Source: Prevotella dentasini JCM 15908
GTDB lineage: Bacteria; Bacteroidota; Bacteroidia; Bacteroidales; Bacteroidaceae
DNA length: 64,000 bases
Reading direction: 5' to 3'
Assembly (NCBI RefSeq): GCF_000614065.1
Contig: NZ_BAKG01000008.1
Location: forward strand, 45,413-109,412
Part shown: piece by piece, positions 1-8,561 of the stretch
How positions within the stretch are numbered: the stretch's first letter is position 1
How the letters are laid out: the number at the start of each line of letters is the position of its first letter
The notes under the pieces: generated by a model
The model's database searches: none
What the model saw: the letters and a program-made list of their open reading frames with translations, nothing else
What the model was told of the DNA's origin: nothing
Translations under genes and position numbers: made by a program

Positions 1-752
1 TATATTCCCGACGACGACCGTGCCACGCTCTGCGTATCGTCGCAGGTAGCTGCAAGATGAACTGCCTTTTCTGCCAGACGGGTAAGCAGGGCTTTGAGGG
101 AAACCTCAGTGCGGCCGACATTCTCAATCAGATACATTCCCTGCCCGAGTGCGACAAGCTGACAAACATAGTTTTCATGGGGCAGGGCGAACCGATGGAC
201 AACCTCGACAACGTGCTCCGTGCAACGGAAATCATGACAGCGCAGTATGGCTATGCTTGGTCGCCCAAGCGCATCACGGTCAGCAGTGTCGGCATAAGGA
301 AGAAGCTGAAGCGTTTTCTTGAAGAGAGCGACTGCCATGTAGCCGTCAGTCTGCACTCTGCCATACCTGAACAGCGTGCGGAACTGATGCCTGCCGAACG
401 GGGAATGGCGATAGCCGAGGTGGTAGAACTGCTGAAGAACTATGATTTCTCGCATCAGCGTCGCCTCTCATTCGAGTATATCGTCTTCGGAGGAGTGAAC
501 GATTCGATGACCCATGCCAAGGAAATCGTGAAGCTGCTCAAGGGATTGTATTGCCGTGTCAATCTGATTCGGTTCCACCAGATACCGGACGTGCCGCTGC
601 ATGAGGCCGACGAGAAGAAGATGGAGACCTTCCGCGACTACCTGACGGGGCACGGAATCTTCACCACCATACGTGCGAGCCGGGGGCAGGACATCTATGC
701 TGCCTGCGGACTCCTCTCTACGGCGAAGAAAACAGGCGATGTCAGGGCGTAG
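1..752 (+). CDS. rlmN: 23S rRNA (adenine2503-C2)-methyltransferase RlmN, 3' part
   Basis: Radical SAM enzyme that methylates A2503 of 23S rRNA (and A37 of some tRNAs). The 5' end lies outside the window. The iron-sulfur motif CxxxCxxC is seen as CKMNCLFC just after position 50, followed by GKQGF, the GQGEPMDN motif, and the C-terminal YAACGLL that carries the second catalytic Cys. The first 48 bases read in one frame (TLCVSSQV) and the rest in another: one G appears to be missing near 49, immediately before the first cluster Cys (expected QVGCKMNC). The end overlaps the next gene by 14 bp, suggesting co-transcription. The identity is certain; the frameshift is probably a sequence error. Confidence 0.93.
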   Translation, partial: YSRRRPCHALRIVAGSCKMNCLFCQTGKQGFEGNLSAADILNQIHSLPECDKLTNIVFMGQGEPMDNLDNVLRATEIMTAQYGYAWSPKRITVSSVGIRKKLKRFLEESDCHVAVSLHSAIPEQRAELMPAERGMAIAEVVELLKNYDFSHQRRLSFEYIVFGGVNDSMTHAKEIVKLLKGLYCRVNLIRFHQIPDVPLHEADEKKMETFRDYLTGHGIFTTIRASRGQDIYAACGLLSTAKKTGDVRA

Positions 753-1682
753 ACCACTTCTCCGGCTGCTGTTGCCGGTTATTGTTGCCCTGACGGCAGC
801 AGCCTGTCGGCAGGGCAATGGACTCCCCGACAGCGGCGGACGGCCCTATGAGGTTCTGTTGGTGGGCGACACTGGTAAAATCATTGATTCGCTTCTGTCA
901 GAGCCTATGTCGGGACTGCCGCAGGACGAACCGCAGATGGACGTGTCGCATACCGGCAAAAGGGGATTGAACGGCATAGCCCGACTGGCACGGAACATCG
1001 TGGAAGTGGATGTGAACGCACGGCAGTACAGGACGACCGCCTTGCAGAGCAAGCAGGATGTCTTTGCTTCGCCACAGACTTTTGTCCGCATTACCACACC
1101 TTCCATGGAGCATTTGAGACGCTTTTTGGCAAGAAACGGCTATCGGCTGACTAATTTCCTTGTCCGGGCAGAACTGAATAGAATACAGAAGCAGTTGGAA
1201 CGAAACCATAATGAGGAAGCCATGCAGAAGATACGGAAGACATTCGGCGTTTCGATGCTCGTTCCTGCCGATATGACTTCAAGTAAACGGGAGCAGGACT
1301 TCCTTTGGCTATCCAACAATGCCAATACGGGAATGGCAAGTATATGCTCTATACTATAAATAAGGAGAAGAATTTCCGGCAGCAGCGCGACAGCGTGATG
1401 CAGCGGAACATTCCCGGAGAACGGGCCGGAATGTACGTCTCGACAGCGATAGTGGAGCGGGAAGAGGTCAGGCCCGGATTGTCCACCACTTACCGTGGCT
1501 TGTGGGAGATGCGGAACGATGTCATGGGTGGGCCGTTCGTAGCCTATCTGCCCACGAAACTTGCCAAGGGCAACCGCCAGTTGGTTGTTGAGGCTTTCCT
1601 GTTCGCTCCCGGGAGCAAGAAGCGGAACCTCCTCCGACGGCTGGAAGCGGCCCTCTACACCATTCAAAAGCCCAACATGTAG
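739..1682 (+). CDS. DUF4837 family lipoprotein (frameshifted)
   Basis: Bacteroidetes-specific protein of unknown function. The chosen ATG at 739 overlaps rlmN and gives a lipoprotein signal (RPLLRLLLPVIVALTAAAC), so the mature protein should be membrane anchored. The reading frame breaks at about 1347 (TGCTCT where TGCCTC would restore frame). Before the break it reads FLWLSNNANTGMASIC and after it LYTINKEKNFRQQRDS, which join into one DUF4837-like protein of about 314 residues. Family assignment rests on the WLSNNANTGM/FRQQRDSVMQRNIPGE pattern recalled from the family. No function can be inferred. Confidence 0.75.
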
Positions 1683-1856
1683 GAAATGGATAGGTTCCGT
1701 CCGTCATTCTGAAACGGCAGTGGAGGACTATCGGATAATATTCTTCCGATTGGCAAAGGGCTGGGAAAGAGGTTCTTATACCGGCAGTCTTTAACATTGA
1801 TAAGATATTAAACAAATAGGACAGGTCTCTGTCCATTCAACATAAACTCAACAACA

Positions 1857-2993
1857 ATGAACGAAAATAGAAAAATCCGCGTAGCCATCACACACGGCGA
1901 TACCAACGGCATAGGATATGAACTCATCTTCAAGACTTTTGCCGAGCCGGAGATGCTCGAGCTTTGCACACCTATAATATATGGCTCGCCCAAAGTTGCG
2001 ACCTATCACCGCAACGCGCTCGGCATAGAAGCCAATTTTACCATTGTGGCGGATGCGTCGGAGGTGAAGGACGGACGGGTGAACTTCCTGCCCGTGTTCG
2101 ACGAGGAAATAAAGGTAGAACTCGGACAGCCTACCGAGGAATCGGGTACGGCAGGACTGAAAGCCATCGACCGTGCCTTGGCCGACTATCGTGAGGGAGC
2201 CTACGACGTCTTGGTTACAGCTCCGATGGACAACAACGAGCAGTTTCATTTCAGCGGGCAGAGCCGTTACATAGAAGACCATCTTGAGGTTGAGGAGCAG
2301 GGACTGTCGCTATTGGTCAACGAGCGGATGCGCGTAGCACTCGCAACGCGCAATTTGCCGCTGAAGCAGGTGGCAGAATCTGTCACGGCAGAGAGCGTCA
2401 GGCAGAAAGCCACTACGCTCTTCAACGCACTGCGCCGCGATTTCCGCATATCCAATCCACGTATAGCCGTGCTTGCCCTCAATCCGAAGGCAGGCGATAA
2501 CGGTCTGTTGGGTTCTGAAGAGCAGGAAGTCATTCTCCCTGCCATAGAAGAATTGTCGGAGAATGGCGTTCAGGCGTTCGGCCCGTATGCCGCAGACAAG
2601 TTCTTCGGCGACTTCTCCGTAGAGCAGTTTGACGGAGTCTTGGCAATGTATTACGACCAAGGCCTTACACCGTTCCGTTCGTTCTCTTGCAACGACGGTG
2701 TCAACTATCTGGCAGGACTTCCCCTTGTCCGCACCGCCCCGGAACTTTCCGCAGGATACGACATAGCCGGAAAGGGCATTGCAGACGAGCAGCCCCTCCG
2801 CCATGCTATCTATCTTGCCATTGACATATTCCGCCACCGGGAAGAATATGACGAGCCGATGGACAATCCGCTGCCCAAGCTTTATAAGGAGAAACGGGAC
2901 GAAAGCGACAAGGTGCGTTTCGCCATACCCAAGCGCAGAGACGACCGCACACCGCGCAACAATCACCGTGAGGAGCAGAAGAGCGGAGAATAG
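1857..2993 (+). CDS. pdxA: 4-hydroxythreonine-4-phosphate dehydrogenase PdxA
   Basis: Oxidises 4-phosphohydroxy-L-threonine in the DXP-dependent pathway to pyridoxal 5'-phosphate. The N-terminus IRVAITHGDTNGIGYELIFK is the family signature (GDPxGIGPE in most members, here GDTNGIGYE as in Bacteroidetes). The later LVTAPMDNN, LALNPKAGDNG and MYYDQGLTPFR segments match substrate- and metal-binding regions. At 378 residues it is longer than the usual 330-350 because of a charged tail (about residues 345-378) rich in Arg, Glu and Asp. A 174-bp gap separates it from the DUF4837 gene; no clear promoter is visible. Confidence 0.93.
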   Translation: MNENRKIRVAITHGDTNGIGYELIFKTFAEPEMLELCTPIIYGSPKVATYHRNALGIEANFTIVADASEVKDGRVNFLPVFDEEIKVELGQPTEESGTAGLKAIDRALADYREGAYDVLVTAPMDNNEQFHFSGQSRYIEDHLEVEEQGLSLLVNERMRVALATRNLPLKQVAESVTAESVRQKATTLFNALRRDFRISNPRIAVLALNPKAGDNGLLGSEEQEVILPAIEELSENGVQAFGPYAADKFFGDFSVEQFDGVLAMYYDQGLTPFRSFSCNDGVNYLAGLPLVRTAPELSAGYDIAGKGIADEQPLRHAIYLAIDIFRHREEYDEPMDNPLPKLYKEKRDESDKVRFAIPKRRDDRTPRNNHREEQKSGE

Positions 2994-3167
2994 AATTGCC
3001 GCGCGGACTTCTCCGCACGCAGAAACTACGTAACTGTAGGGACAGATGCTCCCGTCTGTCTGCTTCCATTTATCGGGTCTGTCGGATAAGCGGGGGCATC
3101 CGTCTCTGCGGAAGATACATTTTCAATGACACTTTCCCGTTTCCGGGACTGCTATCGGGATATTGCT

Positions 3168-4169
3168 ATGGACAAGAAGTATCAGAACGCCTTTTTTATC
3201 TTCGGTATTGTCGTGCTCGTGGTCATGGTTACGCAGCTCGACTTTGCCGAGGTGTGGCAGGGACTGCAGCATGCCGGCTACTGGTTCTTTGCCGTTGTCG
3301 CGCTTTGGGCGTTCCTTTACATTTTCAATACGGCTTCATGGTATATCATTATCCGCAGTCAGGAAAAGGCGGAGGGGGCAGTACGTGTGAGGATACCGTT
3401 CTGGTGGCTCTACAAGATTTCCGTGTCGGGCTTTGCGCTCAATTATGCCACTCCCGGCGGACTGATGGGCGGAGAGCCTTACCGCATCATGGAGCTTGCT
3501 CCGCGGATAGGCACGGAGCGAGCCGCCTCGTCGGTATTGCTCTTCGTGATGACACACATATTCAGCCATTTTTGGTTCTGGTTGCTTTCGTGTGCGCTTT
3601 TTGTTCTCACGCGTCCCGTAAATCTGCTGATGGGCACGCTGTTGTCGCTGGTCGGAACTTTCTGTCTGGCAGCGATATGGTTCTTTCTTTCGGGCTACAG
3701 AAAGGGACTTGCCGTCCGTGCGATGAACCTTCTGCGCCACATTCCCGGCGTAAGGAGATGGGCACGGGGATACATTGAGGCCCATTCCGGGCAATTGGGA
3801 AAGATAGACCAGCAGATAGCTGCCCTGCACAACCAAACCCCTAAGACTTTCGTGCTGGTTGTCCTGAGCGAGCTGCTCTGCCGTATCTGCAGCGCGTTGG
3901 AAGTGTTCTTCATCCTGTTGGTGTTGTTTCCAAGTGTCAACTATATTGATTGTATTCTTGTCATAGCCTTTACGACGCTCTTTGCCAATATGCTTTTTTT
4001 CATGCCCTTGCAGCTGGGCGGCCGGGAGGGAGGTTTCCTGATGTCGGTTTCGGCTTTGGGGCTGACTGCGAGTGCCGGCATCTTCGTCGCACTCATTGTC
4101 CGCATCCGCGAGCTGATATGGACTGCCATCGGCTTGCTGCTGATAAAGTTGGAGAAGCGACACAGTTAA
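3168..4169 (+). CDS. Lysylphosphatidylglycerol synthase TM / UPF0104-type membrane protein
   Basis: Predicted inner-membrane protein with about eight hydrophobic segments, of the LPG_synthase_TM/UPF0104 flippase-like family. The start is set at the second Met (MDKKYQN), which sits directly before the first membrane segment (FFIFGIVVLVVMVTQ). The family marker NYATPGGLMGGEPYR is present near residues 100-115, and LGGREGGF near residues 285-292. Related proteins lie in lipid or polyisoprenoid-linked sugar transport; no catalytic aminoacyl domain is attached here, so lysyl transfer is unlikely. It follows pdxA on the same strand after 174 bp. Confidence 0.75.
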   Translation: MDKKYQNAFFIFGIVVLVVMVTQLDFAEVWQGLQHAGYWFFAVVALWAFLYIFNTASWYIIIRSQEKAEGAVRVRIPFWWLYKISVSGFALNYATPGGLMGGEPYRIMELAPRIGTERAASSVLLFVMTHIFSHFWFWLLSCALFVLTRPVNLLMGTLLSLVGTFCLAAIWFFLSGYRKGLAVRAMNLLRHIPGVRRWARGYIEAHSGQLGKIDQQIAALHNQTPKTFVLVVLSELLCRICSALEVFFILLVLFPSVNYIDCILVIAFTTLFANMLFFMPLQLGGREGGFLMSVSALGLTASAGIFVALIVRIRELIWTAIGLLLIKLEKRHS

Positions 4170-4649
4170 AGTAGGCTTTCCTGTGTATCCCCGTTCGTCG
4201 TTTGCAGAGTTGGGGGAAAGTTCCGTTGCCATGCCTGCGGGTAGGATCAGGCAAGTCGGAAGAAGCCGGAACGCATATAGCATAACGGGGAGAATATATC
4301 CGTTTAGTCCCTAAAAGTCTTTAGAGAAATCAGGAAGCGGGATGCCGTAGATAACCTCTTTGGCCGGAGTTTATTACCACCGCTTGGTAATTGAATTACC
4401 ATCGGTTGGTAATCCGATTACCATCGGTTGGTAATTCGATTACCATCGGTTGGTAATTTTGCCATTATCTATTATATCCTAAAGGATGGTGCGTTTGTTG
4501 TCTGTGAAGTGTGGTATGGTGTGCGGATACGATAGTGTTTCTTGCCCACAGCCTGAGAGTTTGTTTTTATCCCGGACTCGCGCAGTCGTTGTTAAAAACT
4601 GCCAAAATTGCAGACTTCTCGAAATAAATCGGTAATTTTGTCAGCCATA
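4170..4649. other. Intergenic region with a 22-bp-period array
   Basis: No gene is supported here. The region holds the four-unit palindromic array at 4374-4456. The stretch between the array and the sigma-54 activator has no recognisable -7 box or -12/-24 element. Confidence 0.6.
4374..4456. repeat. Palindromic array, 4 units at 22-bp spacing (TTACC...GGTAA family)
   Basis: Four 17-nt imperfect palindromes start at 4374, 4396, 4418 and 4440, each separated by 5 nt. The first unit is TTACCACCGCTTGGTAA; the other three are TTACCATCGGTTGGTAA. The 5-nt spacers differ (ttgaa, tccga, ttcga). The same 22-bp period recurs in other intergenic arrays of this window with different sequences. Confidence 0.9.
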
Positions 4650-5879
4650 ATGAACGATAAAGAACTCCAACGCGTCAAGCAACGCTACAATATAGTAGGT
4701 AACCATAGCGGACTGAACCGTGCCCTTGATGTCGCCCTGCAGGTGGCACCGACCGACCTTTCCGTGCTCATTATCGGAGAGAGCGGTGTCGGTAAGGAGA
4801 TTATTCCGCGTGTCATACACGACAATTCACCCCGCCGCCGTGAGAAATACTTTGCCATCAACTGCGGTTCCATTCCGGAAGGAACGATTGACAGCGAACT
4901 TTTCGGACATGAGAAAGGCTCGTTTACGGGTGCCGTTGGCGAGAGTGAGGGCTATTTCGGCATTGCCAACAAGGGCACCATCTTCCTTGACGAAGTGGGG
5001 GAGCTGCCTATGGCTACGCAGGCACGTCTTCTGCGCGTGCTGGAAACGGGCGAATACATCCGCGTAGGCGGTCAGGAAATCCGCAAGACCGACGTGCGCA
5101 TCGTGGCAGCAACCAACGTCAACATGCGCAAGGCCATCAGCGAGGGGAAGTTCCGCGAAGATTTGTTCTATCGTCTCAATACCATCCCTATTCAGATGCC
5201 GCCACTTCGCGACCGCGGCGATGACATTCTGCTTCTGTTCCGCCTCTTTGCGCTGCAAATGGCAGACAAGTACCGTCTCCCTAAAATAACGTTGGCAGAG
5301 GATGCCAAGCAGATAATGCTCCATTATAAGTGGCCCGGCAATGTACGCCAGCTGAAGAACATAACCGAGCAGATGTCTGTCCTCAGTGAGCAGCGCGAGA
5401 TTACGGCCGAGATGCTGACGCACTTCATTCCCCGGGATATGGAGACGACGCAGCTGGCAGTCGTGCAGGGAGCAGGGGGCAGCCACACTTACGAAAGCGA
5501 GCGCGACATTCTTTATAAGATACTCTACGAGCTGCGCGGAAACGTCAGCGACCTGCGGCGCGACCTCAACAACGTGCGCAAGCAGCTGGAAGAGAGCCGG
5601 CAGCTGAACGGGGCGGCGGGCTTTCAGCCCATTCCCTCCAAATCGTCGAACACGCTGCCGGCTGCCCCTATAAAGCGGCAGGTGGATTTGGTAGAAGATG
5701 CCGAGGCTGAAGAAATATCCGAGCCGGAGACCCTCAATCTCAACGATGTGGGCAAGCAGATGGTAGAGAAAGCTCTTGAACGCAACGGCGGAAACAGGAA
5801 GAAAGCCGCACAGGAACTCGGTATCAGCGACAGAACCTTATACAGAAGAATCAAATTGTATGGACTTGACAATGCTTAA
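4650..5879 (+). CDS. Sigma-54-dependent transcriptional activator (AAA+ and Fis-type HTH)
   Basis: ATP-driven activator of RpoN holoenzyme, 409 residues. The start is ATG 4650, which leaves only about 18 residues before the AAA+ module, so there is no receiver or sensor domain. Walker A GESGVGKE lies at about 43-50, the sigma-54 contact loop reads GSFTGA (90-95; GAFTGA in most families), and GTIFLDEVGELP is Walker B. A Fis-type helix-turn-helix (GNRKKAAQELGISDRTLYRRIK) ends the protein. A linker with a coiled-coil look (YELRGNVSDLRRDLNNVRKQLEES) joins the two. The stop overlaps the start of lptE. Confidence 0.93.
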   Translation: MNDKELQRVKQRYNIVGNHSGLNRALDVALQVAPTDLSVLIIGESGVGKEIIPRVIHDNSPRRREKYFAINCGSIPEGTIDSELFGHEKGSFTGAVGESEGYFGIANKGTIFLDEVGELPMATQARLLRVLETGEYIRVGGQEIRKTDVRIVAATNVNMRKAISEGKFREDLFYRLNTIPIQMPPLRDRGDDILLLFRLFALQMADKYRLPKITLAEDAKQIMLHYKWPGNVRQLKNITEQMSVLSEQREITAEMLTHFIPRDMETTQLAVVQGAGGSHTYESERDILYKILYELRGNVSDLRRDLNNVRKQLEESRQLNGAAGFQPIPSKSSNTLPAAPIKRQVDLVEDAEAEEISEPETLNLNDVGKQMVEKALERNGGNRKKAAQELGISDRTLYRRIKLYGLDNA

Positions 5880-6398
5880 ACGCTTCATTCGCTTGCAAGG
5901 GGCAGGCTTTGCCTGTGCCGTCTGCCTTCTCTGCATGGCTTCCTGCTCGGTCAGCTACAAGTTTAACGGGGCAAGCATAGACTATACCAAGGTACATACC
6001 ATACAGATAGCCGACTTTCCTATCCGTGCCACCTATGTCTGGGGGCCGATGCTCCGATGTTCAACAACGAGTTGAAAGACATCTTTGCCAATCATACGCG
6101 TCTCCAGCAGGTGAAACGCAATGGAGACATGAAGATAGAAGGCGAGATTACACAGTATCAGCAACGTAACAAAAGCGTATCAAGCGAAGGATATTCCGCC
6201 CAGACCGAGCTTTCAATGACGGTCAGCGTACGGTTCGTCAACAATACCAATCATAACGAAGACTTTGAAAGAGAGTTTACGGCTACCGCAAGCTATGAGA
6301 GCACAAAGAGTCTGAACAGCGTGCAGGAAGAGCTTGTACGGCAGATGGTCAAGGATTTGACCGATCAAATCTTCAATGCCACGGTTGCCAACTGGTAA
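5872..6398 (+). CDS. lptE: LPS-assembly lipoprotein LptE-like (frameshifted)
   Basis: Predicted outer-membrane lipoprotein partner of LptD in LPS insertion. ATG 5872 lies inside the last codons of the sigma-54 activator gene (ATGCTTAA), consistent with translational coupling; ATG 5860 is an alternative. The lipobox is CLLCMASC, followed by VSYKFNGASIDYTKVHTIQIADFP, the usual Bacteroidetes LptE opening. The frame breaks in a run of five G at 6041-6045; a sixth G restores YVWGADAPMFNNELKD and a 175-residue protein. Position before a TPR-like gene and secG is the common Bacteroidales order. Confidence 0.82.
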
Positions 6399-6422
6399 TC
6401 ATTAATAGTCATTGCCCAAATT

Positions 6423-7208
6423 ATGGATATAGCGTATCTCATTAATCATCCCGAAGAGCTGAACAAGGAGACCCTTTACGACCTCCGGAGCCTTCTCGCG
6501 CTCTATCCTTATTATCAGCCGGCACGGTTACTGTTGTTGCAGAATCTTTTCCTGCTCCATGATTCAACCTTCGACGAGGAACTGCGCCGTGCATCGGTCT
6601 ATATTACCGACCGCCGGGTACTTTTCAATCTTGTTGAAGCCGCCCACTACCAGTTACGTCCACAGCCGAAGCGTGAGTCCAAGTCGCAAAAGTCGTCTGC
6701 GTCTCCACTTCGTCAGTCAGTTGAGCCTGAAAAGAACGCAGAAAAGACTTCCGACCGTACCGTATCGCTCATAGACAGTTTCCTTGAGCAGATTCCCAAA
6801 GACGATTCAAAGCCTGAAGAAAAGCATCGGAAGCCGACGCCTGCCGATGCCACGGTAGACTATGTGGCCTATCTGTTGGAAACAGAGAACGAACAGGAGC
6901 AGGATGCACCGGAAATGAAAGGTCAGAGTCTTATTGATGACTTTATTATCAAGGAAGGGGGAAAGATGACCCTTCAGGAAGAGACGGAATACGAACCGGA
7001 GTTGGAAGAGCCGGTTGAAGATGCCGAAAGCGAAGATTCTGGATACTTTACCGAGACCTTGGCACGTATCTATATCAAACAGGGAAGATATTCAAAGGCT
7101 TTGGAAATAATTCAGCGATTAAATTTGGTATATCCGAAAAAAAATCGTTACTTTGCAGACCAAATCCGTTTTTTGGAGAAATTGATAATAAACAATAATA
7201 AAAAATAA
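6423..7208 (+). CDS. TPR-like protein upstream of secG
   Basis: Protein of 261 residues with no signal peptide. The N-terminal part (MDIAYLINHPEELNKETLYDLRSLLALYPYYQPARLLLLQNL) is helical. A long acidic, Lys/Glu/Pro-rich linker fills about residues 80-215, and a final TPR-like helix pair (YFTETLARIYIKQGRYSKALEIIQRLNLVYPKK) ends it. It sits 24 bp after lptE and 8 bp before secG, so it is probably part of the same transcript. The function is unknown; a role next to envelope biogenesis is inferred only from position. Confidence 0.8.
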   Translation: MDIAYLINHPEELNKETLYDLRSLLALYPYYQPARLLLLQNLFLLHDSTFDEELRRASVYITDRRVLFNLVEAAHYQLRPQPKRESKSQKSSASPLRQSVEPEKNAEKTSDRTVSLIDSFLEQIPKDDSKPEEKHRKPTPADATVDYVAYLLETENEQEQDAPEMKGQSLIDDFIIKEGGKMTLQEETEYEPELEEPVEDAESEDSGYFTETLARIYIKQGRYSKALEIIQRLNLVYPKKNRYFADQIRFLEKLIINNNKK

Positions 7209-7216
7209 TACACGAA

Positions 7217-7603
7217 ATGTACCTGTTATTAATAATCCTTATCGTCATTGCAGCCATCCTGATGATTGGCATTGTATTGATTCAAGAATCAAAAGGTGGT
7301 GGCCTTTCCTCTAACTTCTCGTCTTCCAATGCTATTATGGGCGTTCGTAAGACTACCGATTTTATAGAGAAAGCTACATGGGGTCTGGCTGTTGCAATGG
7401 TAGTTATCAGCGTGGCTACGGCATACGTTGTTCCTTCTGCTACTACTGACGGGAGTGTTATAGAGAAGGCCGCTACCGAAGGCAGTACAACCAATCCTAA
7501 CAACTTGCCTAACTTTGGTGCAAGTCAGCAGAAGCAGGCTGCTCCTGCTGCTCAAGGTGGTGCTCAAAAAGCTCCGGCAGCTCCATCTGCTCCGGCAAAA
7601 TAA
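7217..7603 (+). CDS. secG: Preprotein translocase subunit SecG
   Basis: Small inner-membrane subunit of the SecYEG channel. Two membrane segments are visible (LLLIILIVIAAILMIGIVLIQ and WGLAVAMVVISVATAYVV), with the SecG signature IQESKGGGLSSNFSSSNAIMGVRKT between them. The C-terminal Gln/Ala/Pro-rich tail (about 35 residues) is typical of Bacteroidetes SecG. The 8-bp gap to the preceding gene points to one operon starting at or before the sigma-54 activator gene. Confidence 0.95.
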   Translation: MYLLLIILIVIAAILMIGIVLIQESKGGGLSSNFSSSNAIMGVRKTTDFIEKATWGLAVAMVVISVATAYVVPSATTDGSVIEKAATEGSTTNPNNLPNFGASQQKQAAPAAQGGAQKAPAAPSAPAK

Positions 7604-7633
7604 CGGATAAGACGAAAAAAAGTACGGGAATTA

Positions 7634-7665
7634 TTTGGAAGAACCAACTTAAACCCGTATCTTTG
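7634..7665 (+). promoter_or_regulatory. Bacteroidetes-type promoter of tRNA-His
   Basis: The -33 TTTG at 7634-7637 and -7 TATCTTTG at 7658-7665 are separated by 20 nt, matching the TTTG/TAnnTTTG consensus. The tRNA begins 28 nt after the -7 box. Confidence 0.75.
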
Positions 7666-7693
7666 CACTCGCTTTTTAAGAGCAAGTAATACG

Positions 7694-7770
7694 GTGGACG
7701 TAGTTCAGTTGGTTAGAGCGTCAGATTGTGGTTCTGAATGTCGTGGGTTCGAGTCCCACCTTCCACCCCA
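7694..7770 (+). tRNA. tRNA-His (GTG)
   Basis: A cloverleaf can be drawn: acceptor GTGGACG with CTTCCAC (one C-T mismatch), D-arm region AGTTCAGTTGGTTAGAGC, anticodon stem-loop CAGATTGTGGTTCTG with anticodon GTG, and T-arm GTGGGTTCGAGTCCCAC. CCA is encoded at 7768-7770. The G at 7693 is in place to act as the G-1 specific to tRNA-His, opposite C73. Confidence 0.95.
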
Positions 7771-7773
7771 TTG

Positions 7774-7822
7774 AAAAACAGGCGGAAATCCGAAAAATAA
7801 AGGATTTTCGCCTGTTTGTATT
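7774..7822 (+). terminator. Rho-independent terminator after tRNA-His
   Basis: The sequence AAAACAGGCGGAAATCC pairs with GGATTTTCGCCTGTTT across an A-rich loop and is followed by a T-rich stretch (GTATTCTT). Confidence 0.75.
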
Positions 7823-7883
7823 CTTCCGAAAAAGGCAGAATACTTGTTACAAGTTATCTGAGACAGAACAGATAAAAACAAAT

Positions 7884-7918
7884 AATTGCCGTAACTTATA
7901 CAAGTTACGGCAATTATG
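7884..7918 (-). terminator. Terminator of tmRNA gene
   Basis: The 13-bp inverted repeat ATTGCCGTAACTT/AAGTTACGGCAAT has a 4-nt loop. Read on the minus strand it is followed by ATTATTTGTTTTT. It lies about 45 bp past the mature 3' end of the tmRNA. Confidence 0.75.
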
Positions 7919-7962
7919 CTTTTCTTCTCTTCGTACTATCTCTTGCTCAGAGTAATAAGAAG

Positions 7963-8360
7963 TGGACCTGGTGGGAGTCGAACCCACGTCCGCACAAGGA
8001 AACCATACGCTTTCTACACGTTTATTTCAGCCTTCGATTTTCGTACATCGGCAAGACCTGAACCACCAACCGATGTCTTATCCTCTAAAATTTCATCCGA
8101 CCGGCGAGGCACAGCCGAACTATTTCCGATTTAACCTGCATCGCTTAATCTCCGGATTCGGAACAACATCCTCGGAGCAATGTCTCGTCCAACTATCTAA
8201 TAGCCGGATAAAGCCAGTAACCTACTGTACTTCGGTTAGGCAGCGAGAGCGTAATTGTTTTCGCCAATTAATTTTTTGATAACTGAGATTAAGGAGCCAG
8301 CCACCGACGCTCCGCGTGCTTACGTACCATCTCGTCTTGCCGTCAAATCCAAACAAGCCC
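7963..8360 (-). ncRNA. ssrA: tmRNA (ssrA), one-piece
   Basis: Transfer-messenger RNA that rescues stalled ribosomes. On the minus strand the 5' end GGGCTTG pairs with CAGGTCC near the 3' end (acceptor stem with wobble pairs), and the T-arm reads GTGGGTTCGACTCCCAC. CCA is not encoded. The tag reading frame is at 8265-8236 and encodes GENNYALAA followed by TAA, the expected Bacteroidales tag. The mature length is about 398 nt. The end positions come from pairing the acceptor stem and could be off by one or two bases. Confidence 0.95.
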
Positions 8361-8451
8361 ATGATGAATAGAGGAGTTCAGAATGTTGGGCGAGGAGTTC
8401 TTCCTGCTTGTACATATTTCTTCCTCTGTCAGTTTTTTAAAAACTGGTTTG

Positions 8452-8459
8452 CAAATATA
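8452..8459 (-). promoter_or_regulatory. Probable -7 box for tmRNA precursor
   Basis: The minus strand reads TATATTTG, matching TAnnTTTG. It is 92 bp upstream of the mature tmRNA 5' end, so a precursor with a leader of about 85 nt, removed by processing, is implied. No other box is nearer. Confidence 0.55.
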
Positions 8460-8561
8460 GCCCATCTTTTCGTAATTACCAAATAATCGGCGTGTTATTT
8501 TATTTATTTCATATTTGGTATGGACAAAGCGGAATACCCGGAAAATGATGATGGCAGTAGG

